Below are positions 37,095-45,988 of a stretch of DNA of 64,000 nt, one piece after another. The notes beneath the pieces are model-generated. The model saw only the letters and a program-made list of their open reading frames with translations, was not told the origin of the DNA and searched no databases. The translations under genes were made by a program, and so were the position numbers. This DNA is from Acetobacter malorum (GTDB taxonomy: Bacteria > Pseudomonadota > Alphaproteobacteria > Acetobacterales > Acetobacteraceae): positions 1 to 64,000 of the forward strand of contig NZ_LHZC01000057.1 of the NCBI RefSeq assembly GCF_001580615.1, read 5' to 3'. Each line of letters starts with the position of its first letter. The stretch's first letter is position 1.

Positions 37095-37783
37095 GAATTT
37101 TCCAGATTTTGTAACATCATGCACCGAATAGCCTCGGCACAGACATGTGAATGTGTCAGCGGCAGCATGTGCCCGCCCTCAGCCTCCCATTCAACCGCCA
37201 TCCCCGGCGGGAAAGAGGCCTGTGTCATGTCCGGGCTGACAATCGGATCAAGCCTCCCTGCCAGAACCTTTAAGGCTCCGGGCTTCTCCGCCAGACGGGC
37301 CAGTACAGATCGCGCGTCCAGCGTCATCAGGTCCGTCAGACCATTCTGCAGGGCCGGCACACAAAGAGCATCCGGCGTAACAGGCCCCACACCACAGCGG
37401 GCGCGAAAATTATTGACTACCTGAACCGCATCGCGCTGCAAGCCTGTCTGCATGCGGGCCAGCATACGCGGCGGCACACCCTGCGAAAAATCCTCTTCGG
37501 CAGCAAAACGCCCGAACGCGTTAATCCCGAGAAAGCGAGTGCCTTTTGGCCAATCGCCACGGGAAAGAAGCCAGAGAAAACCCAGAGAATGACCAACAGC
37601 CAGCACGGGCCGTGGTCCCTGCAACAAAGCGTCCAGCCGCTGCTGTGTATCGCTCTGCGAGGCTCCGAAATAGCCCAGATCCAGCACGCAGGCTGAAGGT
37701 TGATTAAGCGCCTTCAGCACAGGCTCCCAGATATCCGGGCCGCAACCCCAACCATGCACGAAAACAAGTTGGGGCATGGTCAT
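37091..37783 (-). CDS. BioH-like pimeloyl-ACP methyl ester esterase
   Basis: A 230-residue alpha/beta hydrolase with oxyanion motif HGWG (10-13), nucleophile S66 in GHSLG, acid D179 in GRLDPIV and H205 in GGHMLPLT. Its place between bioF and bioCD, overlapping both by four bases, makes it the probable enzyme that removes the methyl group introduced by BioC. Whether it is closer to BioH, BioG or another isofunctional esterase cannot be said from sequence alone. The ATG at 37783 is fixed by the ATGA overlap with bioF. Confidence 0.85.
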   Translation of the reverse strand: MTMPQLVFVHGWGCGPDIWEPVLKALNQPSACVLDLGYFGASQSDTQQRLDALLQGPRPVLAVGHSLGFLWLLSRGDWPKGTRFLGINAFGRFAAEEDFSQGVPPRMLARMQTGLQRDAVQVVNNFRARCGVGPVTPDALCVPALQNGLTDLMTLDARSVLARLAEKPGALKVLAGRLDPIVSPDMTQASFPPGMAVEWEAEGGHMLPLTHSHVCAEAIRCMMLQNLENS

Positions 37784-38976
37784 AATGCCCCCTCTGCTGC
37801 GCACTGCGCCACAGCATCCTTAAGCACCTGCGCCAGCTGATCCACCTGCGTCTCTGTGTGGTTTCCATGCAGCACCACCCGCAAGCGGCATCCACCCGGC
37901 GGCACGGTTGGCGGACGGATGGCAATCGCCAAAAACCCGGCCTCTTCTACCATGCGAGAGAGTGTCAGAGCCGTGCACTCACTCCCCACCACAACCGGCA
38001 CAATCTGCGTAGAAGACGGTCCCGTTTCTAGCCCGGCGTGATGCATATGCTGCCGGAACCGCTCCGCCAGTCCCGCCACATGCTGCCGTGTTGCGTCCAT
38101 CTGAGGCAGCAGATCCAGTGCTGCGTCCACCGCACCCAGCACCAGAGGAGAGGGCGCTGTGGAGTAGATATAGCCGGAGCCTTTATTCACCAGCCAGCGA
38201 CATACGGCGGATGAGGAGGCGATAAATGCGCCCATTCCACCCAATGCCTTGCTGAAGGTCCCGATAATCAGATCCGCCTGTCCGTCTGCCAGACCTTTAC
38301 CATCCGGCCCCAGAATGCCCGTGGCATGGGCCTCATCCACACACAGAAACGCACCGTACTGGCGGGCCAGTGTGCCCAGAGCCGCCATATCGGCCCGGTC
38401 TCCATCCATACTGAAGACGCTTTCTGTCAGGATGATTTTCAGGCCGGGGCTATCCGCTTTTTGCAGCAGGCTCTCAAGATGCTCCATGTCATTGTGCCGG
38501 AAGCGCAGAGGCCGCACGCCAGCCGCCGCACAGCCATGATACAGGCTGGCATGAATCAACTTGTCGACAATCAGTGTGGGTGCCACACCTGTCGCCGTCA
38601 ACGAGAGCTGAGCAAGAGCAGGCACCAGAGTCGCATTCGCCTGCCAGCCGGAAGAGAAAATGCAGGCTGCCTCCATCCCCTTCAGGGCAGCCAGCCGGCC
38701 TTCCAGCGCGACCATGCCGGGGGCTGTGCCTGTCACCAGTCGAGAGGCTCCGGAGCCAGCTCCATAGCGCTCCGCCCAAGCAAGCGCGCGCTCACGCAAA
38801 AGCGGGTGCGCGCGCAGGCCGAGATAGTCATTGGAGGAAAAATCAACCAGAACGGTGCCGTCTTCCCTCTCCAGCAGCCCATCGGCTCTGGGTTGAAGAC
38901 TGCGCGGCGTGCGAAGACGCCCCTGCTCGGCCAGTTCCTCCAGCCCATGCTGGAAAAGATGATCAAACCGCGTCAT
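37780..38976 (-). CDS. bioF: 8-amino-7-oxononanoate synthase BioF
   Basis: A 398-residue PLP enzyme that condenses pimeloyl-ACP with alanine. The cofactor lysine is K243 in GTFSKALGGMGAF; other family signs are SSNDYLGL, GAGSGASRLVTG, FSSGWQANAT and CVDEAHATGILGPDGKG. The ATG at 38976 is chosen; an upstream in-frame codon adds only 12 residues of low likeness. It heads the bioF-esterase-bioCD unit and is divergent from bioA, with 61 bases between starts. Confidence 0.95.
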   Translation of the reverse strand: MTRFDHLFQHGLEELAEQGRLRTPRSLQPRADGLLEREDGTVLVDFSSNDYLGLRAHPLLRERALAWAERYGAGSGASRLVTGTAPGMVALEGRLAALKGMEAACIFSSGWQANATLVPALAQLSLTATGVAPTLIVDKLIHASLYHGCAAAGVRPLRFRHNDMEHLESLLQKADSPGLKIILTESVFSMDGDRADMAALGTLARQYGAFLCVDEAHATGILGPDGKGLADGQADLIIGTFSKALGGMGAFIASSSAVCRWLVNKGSGYIYSTAPSPLVLGAVDAALDLLPQMDATRQHVAGLAERFRQHMHHAGLETGPSSTQIVPVVVGSECTALTLSRMVEEAGFLAIAIRPPTVPPGGCRLRVVLHGNHTETQVDQLAQVLKDAVAQCAAEGAL

Positions 38977-39037
38977 GAAGCGAGTGGTGCCGGAGCCGGG
39001 ACCGCCGGTCAATCACCTAAGCAGGAGTTCTCGCGCA

Positions 39038-40384
39038 ATGTCCGCCCCCCAGAATCCCCTTGCGGCCTCCCGCACAGCCTCTTCTCAGCAGTCAGAGCTG
39101 GCCGCTGCGCCCTCATCAGCCTCCATGCCGGACTGGTACACCCAAGGCTTGCCGCATATCTGGCTGCCTTACAGCCAGATGAAAACCGCCCCTGCCCCGC
39201 TGGCGGCCCGCAGCACGCATAATGCGCGCATTCAGCTGACGGATGGCCGGGAACTGGTGGATGGCGTGGCCGCATGGTGGACAGCCTGCCACGGCTATAA
39301 CCACCCCCATATCCGCGCCGCCATTGAGGCACAGCTGGCCACCATGCCGCACGTTATGTTTGGCGGCATGGTGCATGAGCCGGCCCTGAAACTGGCCAGC
39401 CGCCTGTGCGCCCTGCTGCCGGGGGATCTGGACCGGGTTTTCTTTACAGATTCCGGCTCTGTTGCGGTGGAAGTCGCCATGAAAATGGCCATTCAGTATC
39501 GCCTGAATAAAGGTGAGCCGAAACGCACCAAGATGCTGGCTTTCAAGGGCGGCTATCATGGGGACACACTCGCCACCATGTCGGTCTGTGATCCGGAAGA
39601 AGGGATGCACCATCTTTATGGAGACGTGCTGGCCAATCACATCATCGCACCGCTCCCGCAGGACGAGGCCAGCGAGGCAGAATTTTTCAGGCTTCTGGAG
39701 ACCCACGCGCACGAACTGACTGCCATCATCACCGAGCCTCTCGTGCAGGGTGCAGGCGGCATGTTGTTCCATTCCCCCGATGTGCTGCGCACACTGCGCA
39801 CTGCGGCGGATCGCTATGGCCTGCTGCTCATTCTGGATGAAATTTTTACGGGCTTTGGCCGCACCGGGACGATGTTTGCGTGCGAACAGGCTGAGATTGT
39901 CCCGGATATCATCACACTCTCCAAAGCGCTGACAGGCGGCACCATGGCGCTTGCAGCCACCATTGCCCGCCCGCATGTGTTTGAAGCGTTCCTGTCCGAC
40001 AACCCGGAACACGCCCTGATGCACGGGCCGACCTTTATGGCCAACGCGCTGGCCTGCGCCTGCGCCAATGCCTCACTGGATCTGTTTGAAACCGAACCCC
40101 GGCTTGAACAGGTTGCCGCCATCAACGCGCATCTGACCAGAGAACTGGAACGCTGCCGCACTCTGCCGGGCGTGAAAGATGTGCGTGTTCTGGGCGCAAT
40201 TGGTGTGGTGGAACTGGAAAAGATTGCCAACCCGGATGCTTTGCGGCAGCGCTTTATTGCGGAAAATGTGTGGATCAGACCGTTCCGCTCAATTGTCTAT
40301 CTGACCCCGGCCTTTACCATTCCGCCGGAAGACCTGACGGCCCTGACGGATGCGATCTATCGCGTTTTATCGACGGAAAACTGA
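39038..40384 (+). CDS. bioA: Adenosylmethionine-8-amino-7-oxononanoate transaminase BioA
   Basis: A 448-residue class III aminotransferase using SAM as amino donor to make 7,8-diaminopelargonate. The start of the enzyme is HIWLPYSQMK, with LVDGVAAWWTACHGYNHP typical of BioA; the PLP lysine is K296 in TLSKALTGGTMAL, and the cofactor aspartate is in LILDEIFTGFGRTG. The first 35 residues are a variable extension. AGGAG precedes the ATG at 39038. A hairpin follows the stop. bioB is not in the window. Confidence 0.95.
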   Translation: MSAPQNPLAASRTASSQQSELAAAPSSASMPDWYTQGLPHIWLPYSQMKTAPAPLAARSTHNARIQLTDGRELVDGVAAWWTACHGYNHPHIRAAIEAQLATMPHVMFGGMVHEPALKLASRLCALLPGDLDRVFFTDSGSVAVEVAMKMAIQYRLNKGEPKRTKMLAFKGGYHGDTLATMSVCDPEEGMHHLYGDVLANHIIAPLPQDEASEAEFFRLLETHAHELTAIITEPLVQGAGGMLFHSPDVLRTLRTAADRYGLLLILDEIFTGFGRTGTMFACEQAEIVPDIITLSKALTGGTMALAATIARPHVFEAFLSDNPEHALMHGPTFMANALACACANASLDLFETEPRLEQVAAINAHLTRELERCRTLPGVKDVRVLGAIGVVELEKIANPDALRQRFIAENVWIRPFRSIVYLTPAFTIPPEDLTALTDAIYRVLSTEN

Positions 40385-40394
40385 ACGCCACACT

Positions 40395-40422
40395 GGCACA
40401 GCAGGCAAAACGCTGTTGTGCC
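40395..40422 (+). terminator. Hairpin behind bioA
   Basis: A 10-base stem GGCACAGCAG/CTGTTGTGCC (one G-T pair) with an 8-base loop starts 11 bases after the bioA stop. A short TTTT occurs six bases beyond. Confidence 0.6.
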
Positions 40423-40526
40423 CTCCGGTTTTGCTGGCACTAGGCTTTTCGTGAAAGAAAAACCGCATACCTGTGCCCAAAAAGAAACTTCAAAAAATTT
40501 TAAAATCAGATTCCTAATGGATTATT

Positions 40527-40976
40527 TTAATCCCAGGACGCAGCGGCTTTATCATCCGCTTCCCGCGCTTCGACCCACACCTGACGGCCATCCTGATAGC
40601 GTTCGCACTTCCAGAAGGGTGCGCCAGTCTTGAGCCGATCGATAAGAAAATTCGTGCCCGCCAGAGCTTCCGCCCGATGCGCGGAAGACGTGCCGACAAA
40701 GACGATCGGTGCCCCGACAACCAGCGTGCCAACCCGATGGATGAGCGTGCAGCCAATCAGGCTGAACCGTTTGACAGCCTCAGCCGCCAGTTCCGTCAGC
40801 ACTTTTTCAGTCATGCCGGGGTAATGTTCCAGAGTAAGGCTTTCCAGCCCATCCACCCCACCTCGAACCTGCCCCATAAAAACGCTGATGCCGCCAATCC
40901 CCTCTGAGCCTACAGAGAGGCGGTCCATCTCCGCCCCCATGTCAAACAACTCGTTTTGGACAAGAACGCGCAGCAC
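40527..40976 (-). CDS. moaE: Molybdopterin synthase catalytic subunit MoaE
   Basis: A 149-residue large subunit of molybdopterin synthase. Family motifs: GGISVFMGQVRG, LTLEHYPGMTEKVL, IGCTLIHRVGTLVVGAPIVF, SSAHRAEALAGTNFLIDRLK, and the catalytic lysine end in FWKCE. Starts with a GTG four bases after the moaD stop. A small hairpin covers its stop codon (40519-40533) and may end the transcript. Confidence 0.95.
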   Translation of the reverse strand: MLRVLVQNELFDMGAEMDRLSVGSEGIGGISVFMGQVRGGVDGLESLTLEHYPGMTEKVLTELAAEAVKRFSLIGCTLIHRVGTLVVGAPIVFVGTSSAHRAEALAGTNFLIDRLKTGAPFWKCERYQDGRQVWVEAREADDKAAASWD

Positions 40977-40980
40977 CGGC

Positions 40981-41244
40981 TTATCCGCCCGTCATGGGCG
41001 GGAAAAAGGCCAGTTCATCGCCGGGTTTGACGGTATCCTGAAACGTCGCAAGGGTCTGGTTAATGGCAACCCGGATGCGGGGCGAGGCCGCAAAGACCTT
41101 ATCCATGCCCGTATCTTTCTGGCGCAGTTCCGTCACCAGCGCTTCCACCGTTATGGGCTGCGCAGGCAGGCGGACAGTCTCCGTCTCCCGCCCCATCTGC
41201 TCACGCAATGCGGCGAAATAGAAAATTGTGACGTCCTGCGCCAT
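40981..41244 (-). CDS. moaD: Molybdopterin synthase sulfur carrier subunit MoaD
   Basis: An 87-residue ubiquitin-like subunit ending in Gly-Gly (FFPPMTGG), which is thiocarboxylated and donates sulfur for dithiolene formation. IFYFAALREQMGRETE and VAINQ are typical MoaD segments, and the final DELAFFPP strand precedes the tail. It sits between the lipoprotein gene (10 bases) and moaE (4 bases), so the three probably share a transcript. Confidence 0.95.
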   Translation of the reverse strand: MAQDVTIFYFAALREQMGRETETVRLPAQPITVEALVTELRQKDTGMDKVFAASPRIRVAINQTLATFQDTVKPGDELAFFPPMTGG

Positions 41245-41254
41245 ACCTGCGTCC

Positions 41255-41782
41255 TTACTTAACTGGGGCTTCGGTCTTTTTTGCCTGTGTGGTCGTCACA
41301 GAGCCATCCGGATGGATGAGTGTTACTGTGCCGTCGCCATTCGGGATTTCAATCGTGGAGGCAGAGCCACGCTGCGCGCCATATTTGGCTGCGGCATCAG
41401 GCTCTGCATCCGGCAGTTTGCCTGTGATGGACTGAGATGTATCGGGCATGCCGTCCGGCTCCCCAACACTCATTTCCCCGCCGTCCTGCAACTGCTTGCC
41501 GCCGGAATTAGGCACGCCACCCAGAATGGTGCCTGAACGGTCTTTCTCAACATCTTCCAGCGTGGGCAACGGCGCCGGCGGCCCCGGCCAGATATCCCCG
41601 CCAGCAGGCAGGAGCGGCGTTTCCGCCGTGGAATACCCATGCACGCGCCGCATATTGAGATTGTCCCCGGAGGGCGCATTCGGGTTTTCACCCGGCAGGG
41701 TTGCGGTATCGGACACAAATTTCCCGAACCCGGAACATCCGCTCAAAACCAGACACAACCCAATAAGAGCGGCTTTCCGCAT
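41255..41782 (-). CDS. Putative lipoprotein, unknown function
   Basis: A 175-residue protein with a lipoprotein signal peptide (MRKAALIGLCLVLSGC; lipobox L-S-G-C). The mature part is low in predicted structure and rich in Pro, Gly, Asp and Ser, with a conserved-looking YSTAETPLLPAGGDIWPGP segment and a C-terminal IEIPNGDGTVTLIHPDGSVTT. This pattern of a Pro-rich lipoprotein is found beside pgsA/moaD in related bacteria as far as I recall. GGAG lies seven bases before the ATG at 41782. No function can be assigned. Confidence 0.75.
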   Translation of the reverse strand: MRKAALIGLCLVLSGCSGFGKFVSDTATLPGENPNAPSGDNLNMRRVHGYSTAETPLLPAGGDIWPGPPAPLPTLEDVEKDRSGTILGGVPNSGGKQLQDGGEMSVGEPDGMPDTSQSITGKLPDAEPDAAAKYGAQRGSASTIEIPNGDGTVTLIHPDGSVTTTQAKKTEAPVK

Positions 41783-41951
41783 CACCTGACTCCGCTAACC
41801 ATGACACCATGCAGGCAAATCAGAGAGACCTGCTACCGACAAAAACATGCCGTCCAAAGCTTAAATAACGGTTTGCGGAGGGGATACAAGCCGATGAAAG
41901 CCATTTGAGCCTAATGAGCCACACCTAAGGTGTGTTTAAAATGATCGTTTG

Positions 41952-42521
41952 TTAGAGATTAACGTGCCGCAGGCCGGTTGTAAGGTAATCCCACCCGGTA
42001 ATCAGCGTGAGAACGGCGGCAATCCACAAAAGAACCGCCCCGATCAGCGCGACATGCAGCCAGGGCATGCCCAGCAGCATCCCCGTCCCATCCCCTGCCA
42101 GCAGAAAGCCAATGGCGGTCATCTGGAAGCCGGTTTTCCACTTAGCCAGCCGTGTGACGGGCAGACTGGCCCGGCGCTCCGCCAGATATTCCCGCATCCC
42201 GGACACCAGGATTTCCCGACACAGGATGATAATGGCGGGCCACAGGCTGAAGTAGGCCATACGCCCCAGCCCGGCCAGCACCATCAGGCAGGCGCCTACC
42301 AGCAATTTATCGGCAATGGAATCAAACATCCGCCCGAAGTCAGACATCTGATGGCGGGACCGTGCCAGCTTACCATCAAAATAGTCCGTCACCCCGGCAA
42401 GGATGAACAGAAGACAGGCCAGCGCATCCGTTTGCGGAGAACCCCATGCGGCAAAAAGAACCACGATCGGGATCGCCACGATACGCGAGATGGTCAGAAC
42501 ATTCGGCAGGTCTGTCAGCAT
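41952..42521 (-). CDS. pgsA: CDP-diacylglycerol-glycerol-3-phosphate 3-phosphatidyltransferase
   Basis: A 189-residue membrane enzyme making phosphatidylglycerol phosphate. The CDP-alcohol phosphotransferase motif is complete: D46, D49-G50, A53-R54, G63, D67 and D71 (TDYFDGKLAR followed by FGRMFDSIADK). Four to five hydrophobic segments surround it. It lies 99 bases downstream of uvrC in the same direction, the uvrC-pgsA order also known from gammaproteobacteria. Confidence 0.94.
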   Translation of the reverse strand: MLTDLPNVLTISRIVAIPIVVLFAAWGSPQTDALACLLFILAGVTDYFDGKLARSRHQMSDFGRMFDSIADKLLVGACLMVLAGLGRMAYFSLWPAIIILCREILVSGMREYLAERRASLPVTRLAKWKTGFQMTAIGFLLAGDGTGMLLGMPWLHVALIGAVLLWIAAVLTLITGWDYLTTGLRHVNL

Positions 42522-42620
42522 TGGCGGGATGCTAGCCTATTTCCAGCAGAGCTGAAATGGTTTCTGACTGCCACTTTTCACCACTCACCCAGAAGTTCAG
42601 TGCAGGGCTGAAAACCGGCA

Positions 42621-44534
42621 CTATGCCGGCGTCCAGTCCGGATGAAAGTGACCATACACAGCCCGCGCTGTCTCACGATTAATTCCCGGTGCCGATTCGA
42701 GCTCCGACAGCCCCGCCTGCTTAACTGCCCGGGCTGAGCCGAACGTATTGAGCAGCATCTTTTTCCGCGCAGGACCAACCCCCGGAATTTCATCCAGTTC
42801 GGATGTGACCAGCGTCTTCGAGCGCCCGGCCCGGTGGGTGGTTATGGCAAACCGATGCGCCTCATCACGCAGCCGTTGCAGGTAATAGAGAACCGGGTCC
42901 CGTGGTTCGAGCTGGAACGGGGACGCGTCCCCCGTATGGAACCACTCCCGCCCGGCATCCCGGTCCGGCCCCTTGGCAATGCCCACCAGTTTGACGCCCG
43001 TCACCCCGAGGTCATCCAGCACACCACGCACCGCGGAATACTGGCCTGCCCCGCCGTCAATCAGCAGGACATCGGGCCAGTTGGACATATCGCCCTCAGC
43101 CGCCTCCTTCAAAGCGCGACCAAAGCGCCGCTCCAGCACTTCCCTCATCATGCCAAAATCATCCCCCGGCGTGACGGGACCTTTGATCAGGAACTTACGA
43201 TACGCGCGGCGGTCAAACCCTTCCGGGCCGCCAACAATCATCACGCCATAGGCATGAGAGCCCATGATGTGACTGTTATCATAAACCTCAATCCGCTCAG
43301 GCGGCGCATCCAGCCCCAGAACACGGGCCACACCTTCCAGCAGCTTCGCCTGTCCGGCGCTCTCAGCCAGTTTGCGATGCAGCGCATCCCGCGCATTGGC
43401 CACGGCATGGTCCAGCACCTGCTTTTTCTCACCCCGTAGCGGGTGAAGGATTTCTACCTTGCGTTCGCGTCGCAGCGTCAACGCTTCTGCCAGCAAGGCT
43501 TCTTCCGGAAGTTCATGGTTCACCAGCACCTGTGCGGGGCAAGGCTTGTCGTCATAAAACTGGGCAATGAAGGCGGCCAGAATCTCCCCGGCTTCCTGAT
43601 CCTGCGTATGGGCCGGGAAGAACGAACGGTTGCCGTTATTGCGCCCACCGCGGATGAAAAACACCTGAATGCAGGCCTGCCCGGCTTCCTGCCAGATGCC
43701 GAACACATCGGCGTTCTGCAAGGACGCCGGATTGATCACACTGGATTCCTGCATCTGCGCCAAAGCGCGGATACGGTCCCGCATGGTCGCAGCCCGCTCA
43801 AAATCCAGCGCTTCGGCCGCCCGGTGCATCTCGACACTCATTTCCTCCCGCAAAGCGTGATCCTTGCCGGAGAGAAACTCCCGCGCCTGCTCCACGAGCT
43901 TTGCGTAGGACTCCTGATCAATCCGCTCCACACACGGGCCGGAGCAGCGTTTGATTTGATACAGCAGGCAGGGGCGAGAGCGGCTGTTGAACACAGAATC
44001 CGCACAGGAGCGCAGCAGGAAAACCCGCTGGAGCAGGTTGAGGGTCTGATTAACCGCCCATGCGGAAGCAAACGGCCCCCACAGGCTGGCCCCTTTCACC
44101 GGCTTGCCGCGATGTTTGGCAATCTGCGGGAAAGGATGCGCATCTGTCAGCATCAGCCAGGGGTAGCTTTTGTCATCCCGCAGCAGGATGTTGAAGCGCG
44201 GCTTCATGCGCTTGATGTAGTTGGCCTCAAGCAGCAGCGCCTCGGCCTCGGTATGGGTGGTGACAATCTCCATGGAGGCTGTCTCGGACACCATACGGCG
44301 CAGGCGTTCCGGCAGGCGATTAACGTGCGTGTAGGACGTCACCCGCTTCTTCAGCGCCAGCGCCTTGCCGACGTACAGCACATCCCCCTTCTCACCCAGC
44401 ATGCGATACACGCCCGGTGAAAGCGGCATGGTTTTGAGCGCGTGCCGAATGACCTCCACGCCTTTCAGCGGGGCAGAAGGCGCATCTTTTGCGGCATCCG
44501 GCGGGGAAATGTTTGGAGAATTTTCAGCTGTCAT
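42621..44534 (-). CDS. uvrC: UvrABC system protein C
   Basis: A 637-residue endonuclease making both incisions in nucleotide excision repair. Domains: GIY-YIG nuclease (38-120, [20 protein letters not shown]), a Cys-rich [14 protein letters not shown] region, the UVR domain that binds UvrB ([21 protein letters not shown]), the RNase H-like second nuclease with [15 protein letters not shown] and LLIDGGAGQ, and C-terminal helix-hairpin-helices ([20 protein letters not shown]). I take the ATG at 44534; a GTG eleven codons upstream is possible. No SOS box is seen upstream. Confidence 0.96.
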   Translation of the reverse strand: MTAENSPNISPPDAAKDAPSAPLKGVEVIRHALKTMPLSPGVYRMLGEKGDVLYVGKALALKKRVTSYTHVNRLPERLRRMVSETASMEIVTTHTEAEALLLEANYIKRMKPRFNILLRDDKSYPWLMLTDAHPFPQIAKHRGKPVKGASLWGPFASAWAVNQTLNLLQRVFLLRSCADSVFNSRSRPCLLYQIKRCSGPCVERIDQESYAKLVEQAREFLSGKDHALREEMSVEMHRAAEALDFERAATMRDRIRALAQMQESSVINPASLQNADVFGIWQEAGQACIQVFFIRGGRNNGNRSFFPAHTQDQEAGEILAAFIAQFYDDKPCPAQVLVNHELPEEALLAEALTLRRERKVEILHPLRGEKKQVLDHAVANARDALHRKLAESAGQAKLLEGVARVLGLDAPPERIEVYDNSHIMGSHAYGVMIVGGPEGFDRRAYRKFLIKGPVTPGDDFGMMREVLERRFGRALKEAAEGDMSNWPDVLLIDGGAGQYSAVRGVLDDLGVTGVKLVGIAKGPDRDAGREWFHTGDASPFQLEPRDPVLYYLQRLRDEAHRFAITTHRAGRSKTLVTSELDEIPGVGPARKKMLLNTFGSARAVKQAGLSELESAPGINRETARAVYGHFHPDWTPA

Positions 44535-44798
44535 CAGGCGCTCTTTCGAGAAAACAATTTCATCCACCGATTTTGTGGATAAGTCTGTGGAAGAGCCGGG
44601 CTTGACACCCCGAAATCCGCAGATTTCCCGTGGTCCTGACGCATTGCATATTTTTTAGCCAAACAAAGCAACCAATTGATTTGAAACGATTTTATATATC
44701 ACGTTCCGTAACAGCCAGATCACACCTGAAGACTTTATTGAAATAAAATCTGTCAAGAGTGGAAGTGGACAAATGCCACAAAAATCTGGCTGCAGTTT
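44535..44798. other. AT-rich intergenic region with one DnaA-box 9-mer
   Basis: No gene is visible. Directly upstream of uvrC is a perfect DnaA-box sequence TGTGGATAA (44574-44582). Farther on are a GAAATC/GATTTC stem, an AT-rich stretch around 44645-44700, and a 9-base imperfect inverted repeat AGACTTTAT/ATAAAATCT near 44730-44753 that could be a terminator-like structure for neither strand in particular. A single box does not make an origin. Confidence 0.35.
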
Positions 44799-45887
44799 TC
44801 AGCCAATAGTCCCGGTTTGTTCCGCCGCTACAGCCTCAGCTCTGGCCAGAAGACGCATGAAGTTTCCGCCCCAGAAAGCGGCAATCTCGCTTTTGTCATA
44901 GCCGCGCCGCAGGAGTTCCGCTGTCAGGTTCACACCCTGCGTGGCGTTCTGCCAGTCTGCCAGCGCCCCGCCGCCATCAAAATCGGAAGAAATCCCCACA
45001 TGCTCTGCGCCAATCCGCCGCACCACATAATCAATATGGTCCACAAAAGCTGACACACCGGCAGAGCGCGCGCCGTTCTCGTCTTTCGGCTTCAGGAAGG
45101 CAGGCATGGCGGTAATCTGGATCACCCCACCGCTTTCCTTCAGCGCATCCAGCTGCTCATCATCCAGATTGCGCGGGTGGTCACACAGCGTCCGCACGCA
45201 GGAATGGCTGGCCACCACCGGCACAGCAGAGGCCGCAACAGCCTGCAACATAGTCTTTTTGGAGGCATGAGAAACGTCGATCAGCAGACCCAGACGGTTC
45301 ATTTCCCGCACTGCCTCACGCCCCAGCACGGAAAGCCCACCATGATTTTCCGGCTTATCGCCCAGACTGGGCCGATGCACGGCTGCATCCGCCAAAGCGT
45401 TATGGCCATTGTGGGTCAGCGTCACATAACGCGCCCCTTTGGCGCGGAACTGTACCAGAACCGCCGGATTATCCCCCATGGCATAGCCGTTTTCGACCGC
45501 AGGAATCACGGCCAGAACGCCAGCCTCATATGCCGCCGTAATTTCCGCCACTGTGGAACAGACGCGCGCCGTTACGCCATTATGCGTGCCCTGCATGGTG
45601 TTAATGACATCCAGCATCGCCAGACACTGAGCCTGCGCCTGCGCATGACCTTCAGCATTCACCATCGCCTGAGCAATATAGGCCACAAAGCAGCCAGCAG
45701 ACATGCCGCCCTTCTGCATCTTGGGCAGATCAACCCGGCGGGTTTCCGTGTCTTCAAACGCATCACCCCGGTCCGGCCAGGGGATATCAATATGGCTGTC
45801 CAGCGTGAACAGAGCGCGATGCAGCGCTTGTGCCTCGGCGGAAGGAACGGGGGGCTGGCCCGGCTGAGCCTGTGAGGAAGACGTCAT
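44799..45887 (-). CDS. Membrane dipeptidase-type protein (peptidase family M19)
   Basis: A 362-residue zinc dipeptidase of the renal dipeptidase family. The metal ligands are in SHIDIPW (H32, D34), AVENGYAMG (bridging Glu), the ISHASKK-like DVSHASKKT, and PVVASHSCVRTLCDHPRN. The C-terminal HVGISSDFDGGG and a FWGGNFMRL end are typical. No signal peptide is present, so it should work in the cytoplasm. Divergent from xthA. Confidence 0.92.
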   Translation of the reverse strand: MTSSSQAQPGQPPVPSAEAQALHRALFTLDSHIDIPWPDRGDAFEDTETRRVDLPKMQKGGMSAGCFVAYIAQAMVNAEGHAQAQAQCLAMLDVINTMQGTHNGVTARVCSTVAEITAAYEAGVLAVIPAVENGYAMGDNPAVLVQFRAKGARYVTLTHNGHNALADAAVHRPSLGDKPENHGGLSVLGREAVREMNRLGLLIDVSHASKKTMLQAVAASAVPVVASHSCVRTLCDHPRNLDDEQLDALKESGGVIQITAMPAFLKPKDENGARSAGVSAFVDHIDYVVRRIGAEHVGISSDFDGGGALADWQNATQGVNLTAELLRRGYDKSEIAAFWGGNFMRLLARAEAVAAEQTGTIG

Positions 45888-45988
45888 GAGAGAAAAATGG
45901 TCCTGTCAGTCAAGATTGCAAGGCGCATGCCCTGCTGTGCCTTCTCTTATGTGACTGTTTTTTCTTGCTCCGCAAACCCGGATGCGCA

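Noticed and set aside
44535-44798. Possible replication origin (DnaA box plus AT-rich stretch)
   Set aside because: Only one consensus box is present, there is no cluster and no dnaA, parAB or hemE-type neighbour; a single box is close to chance in 64 kb.
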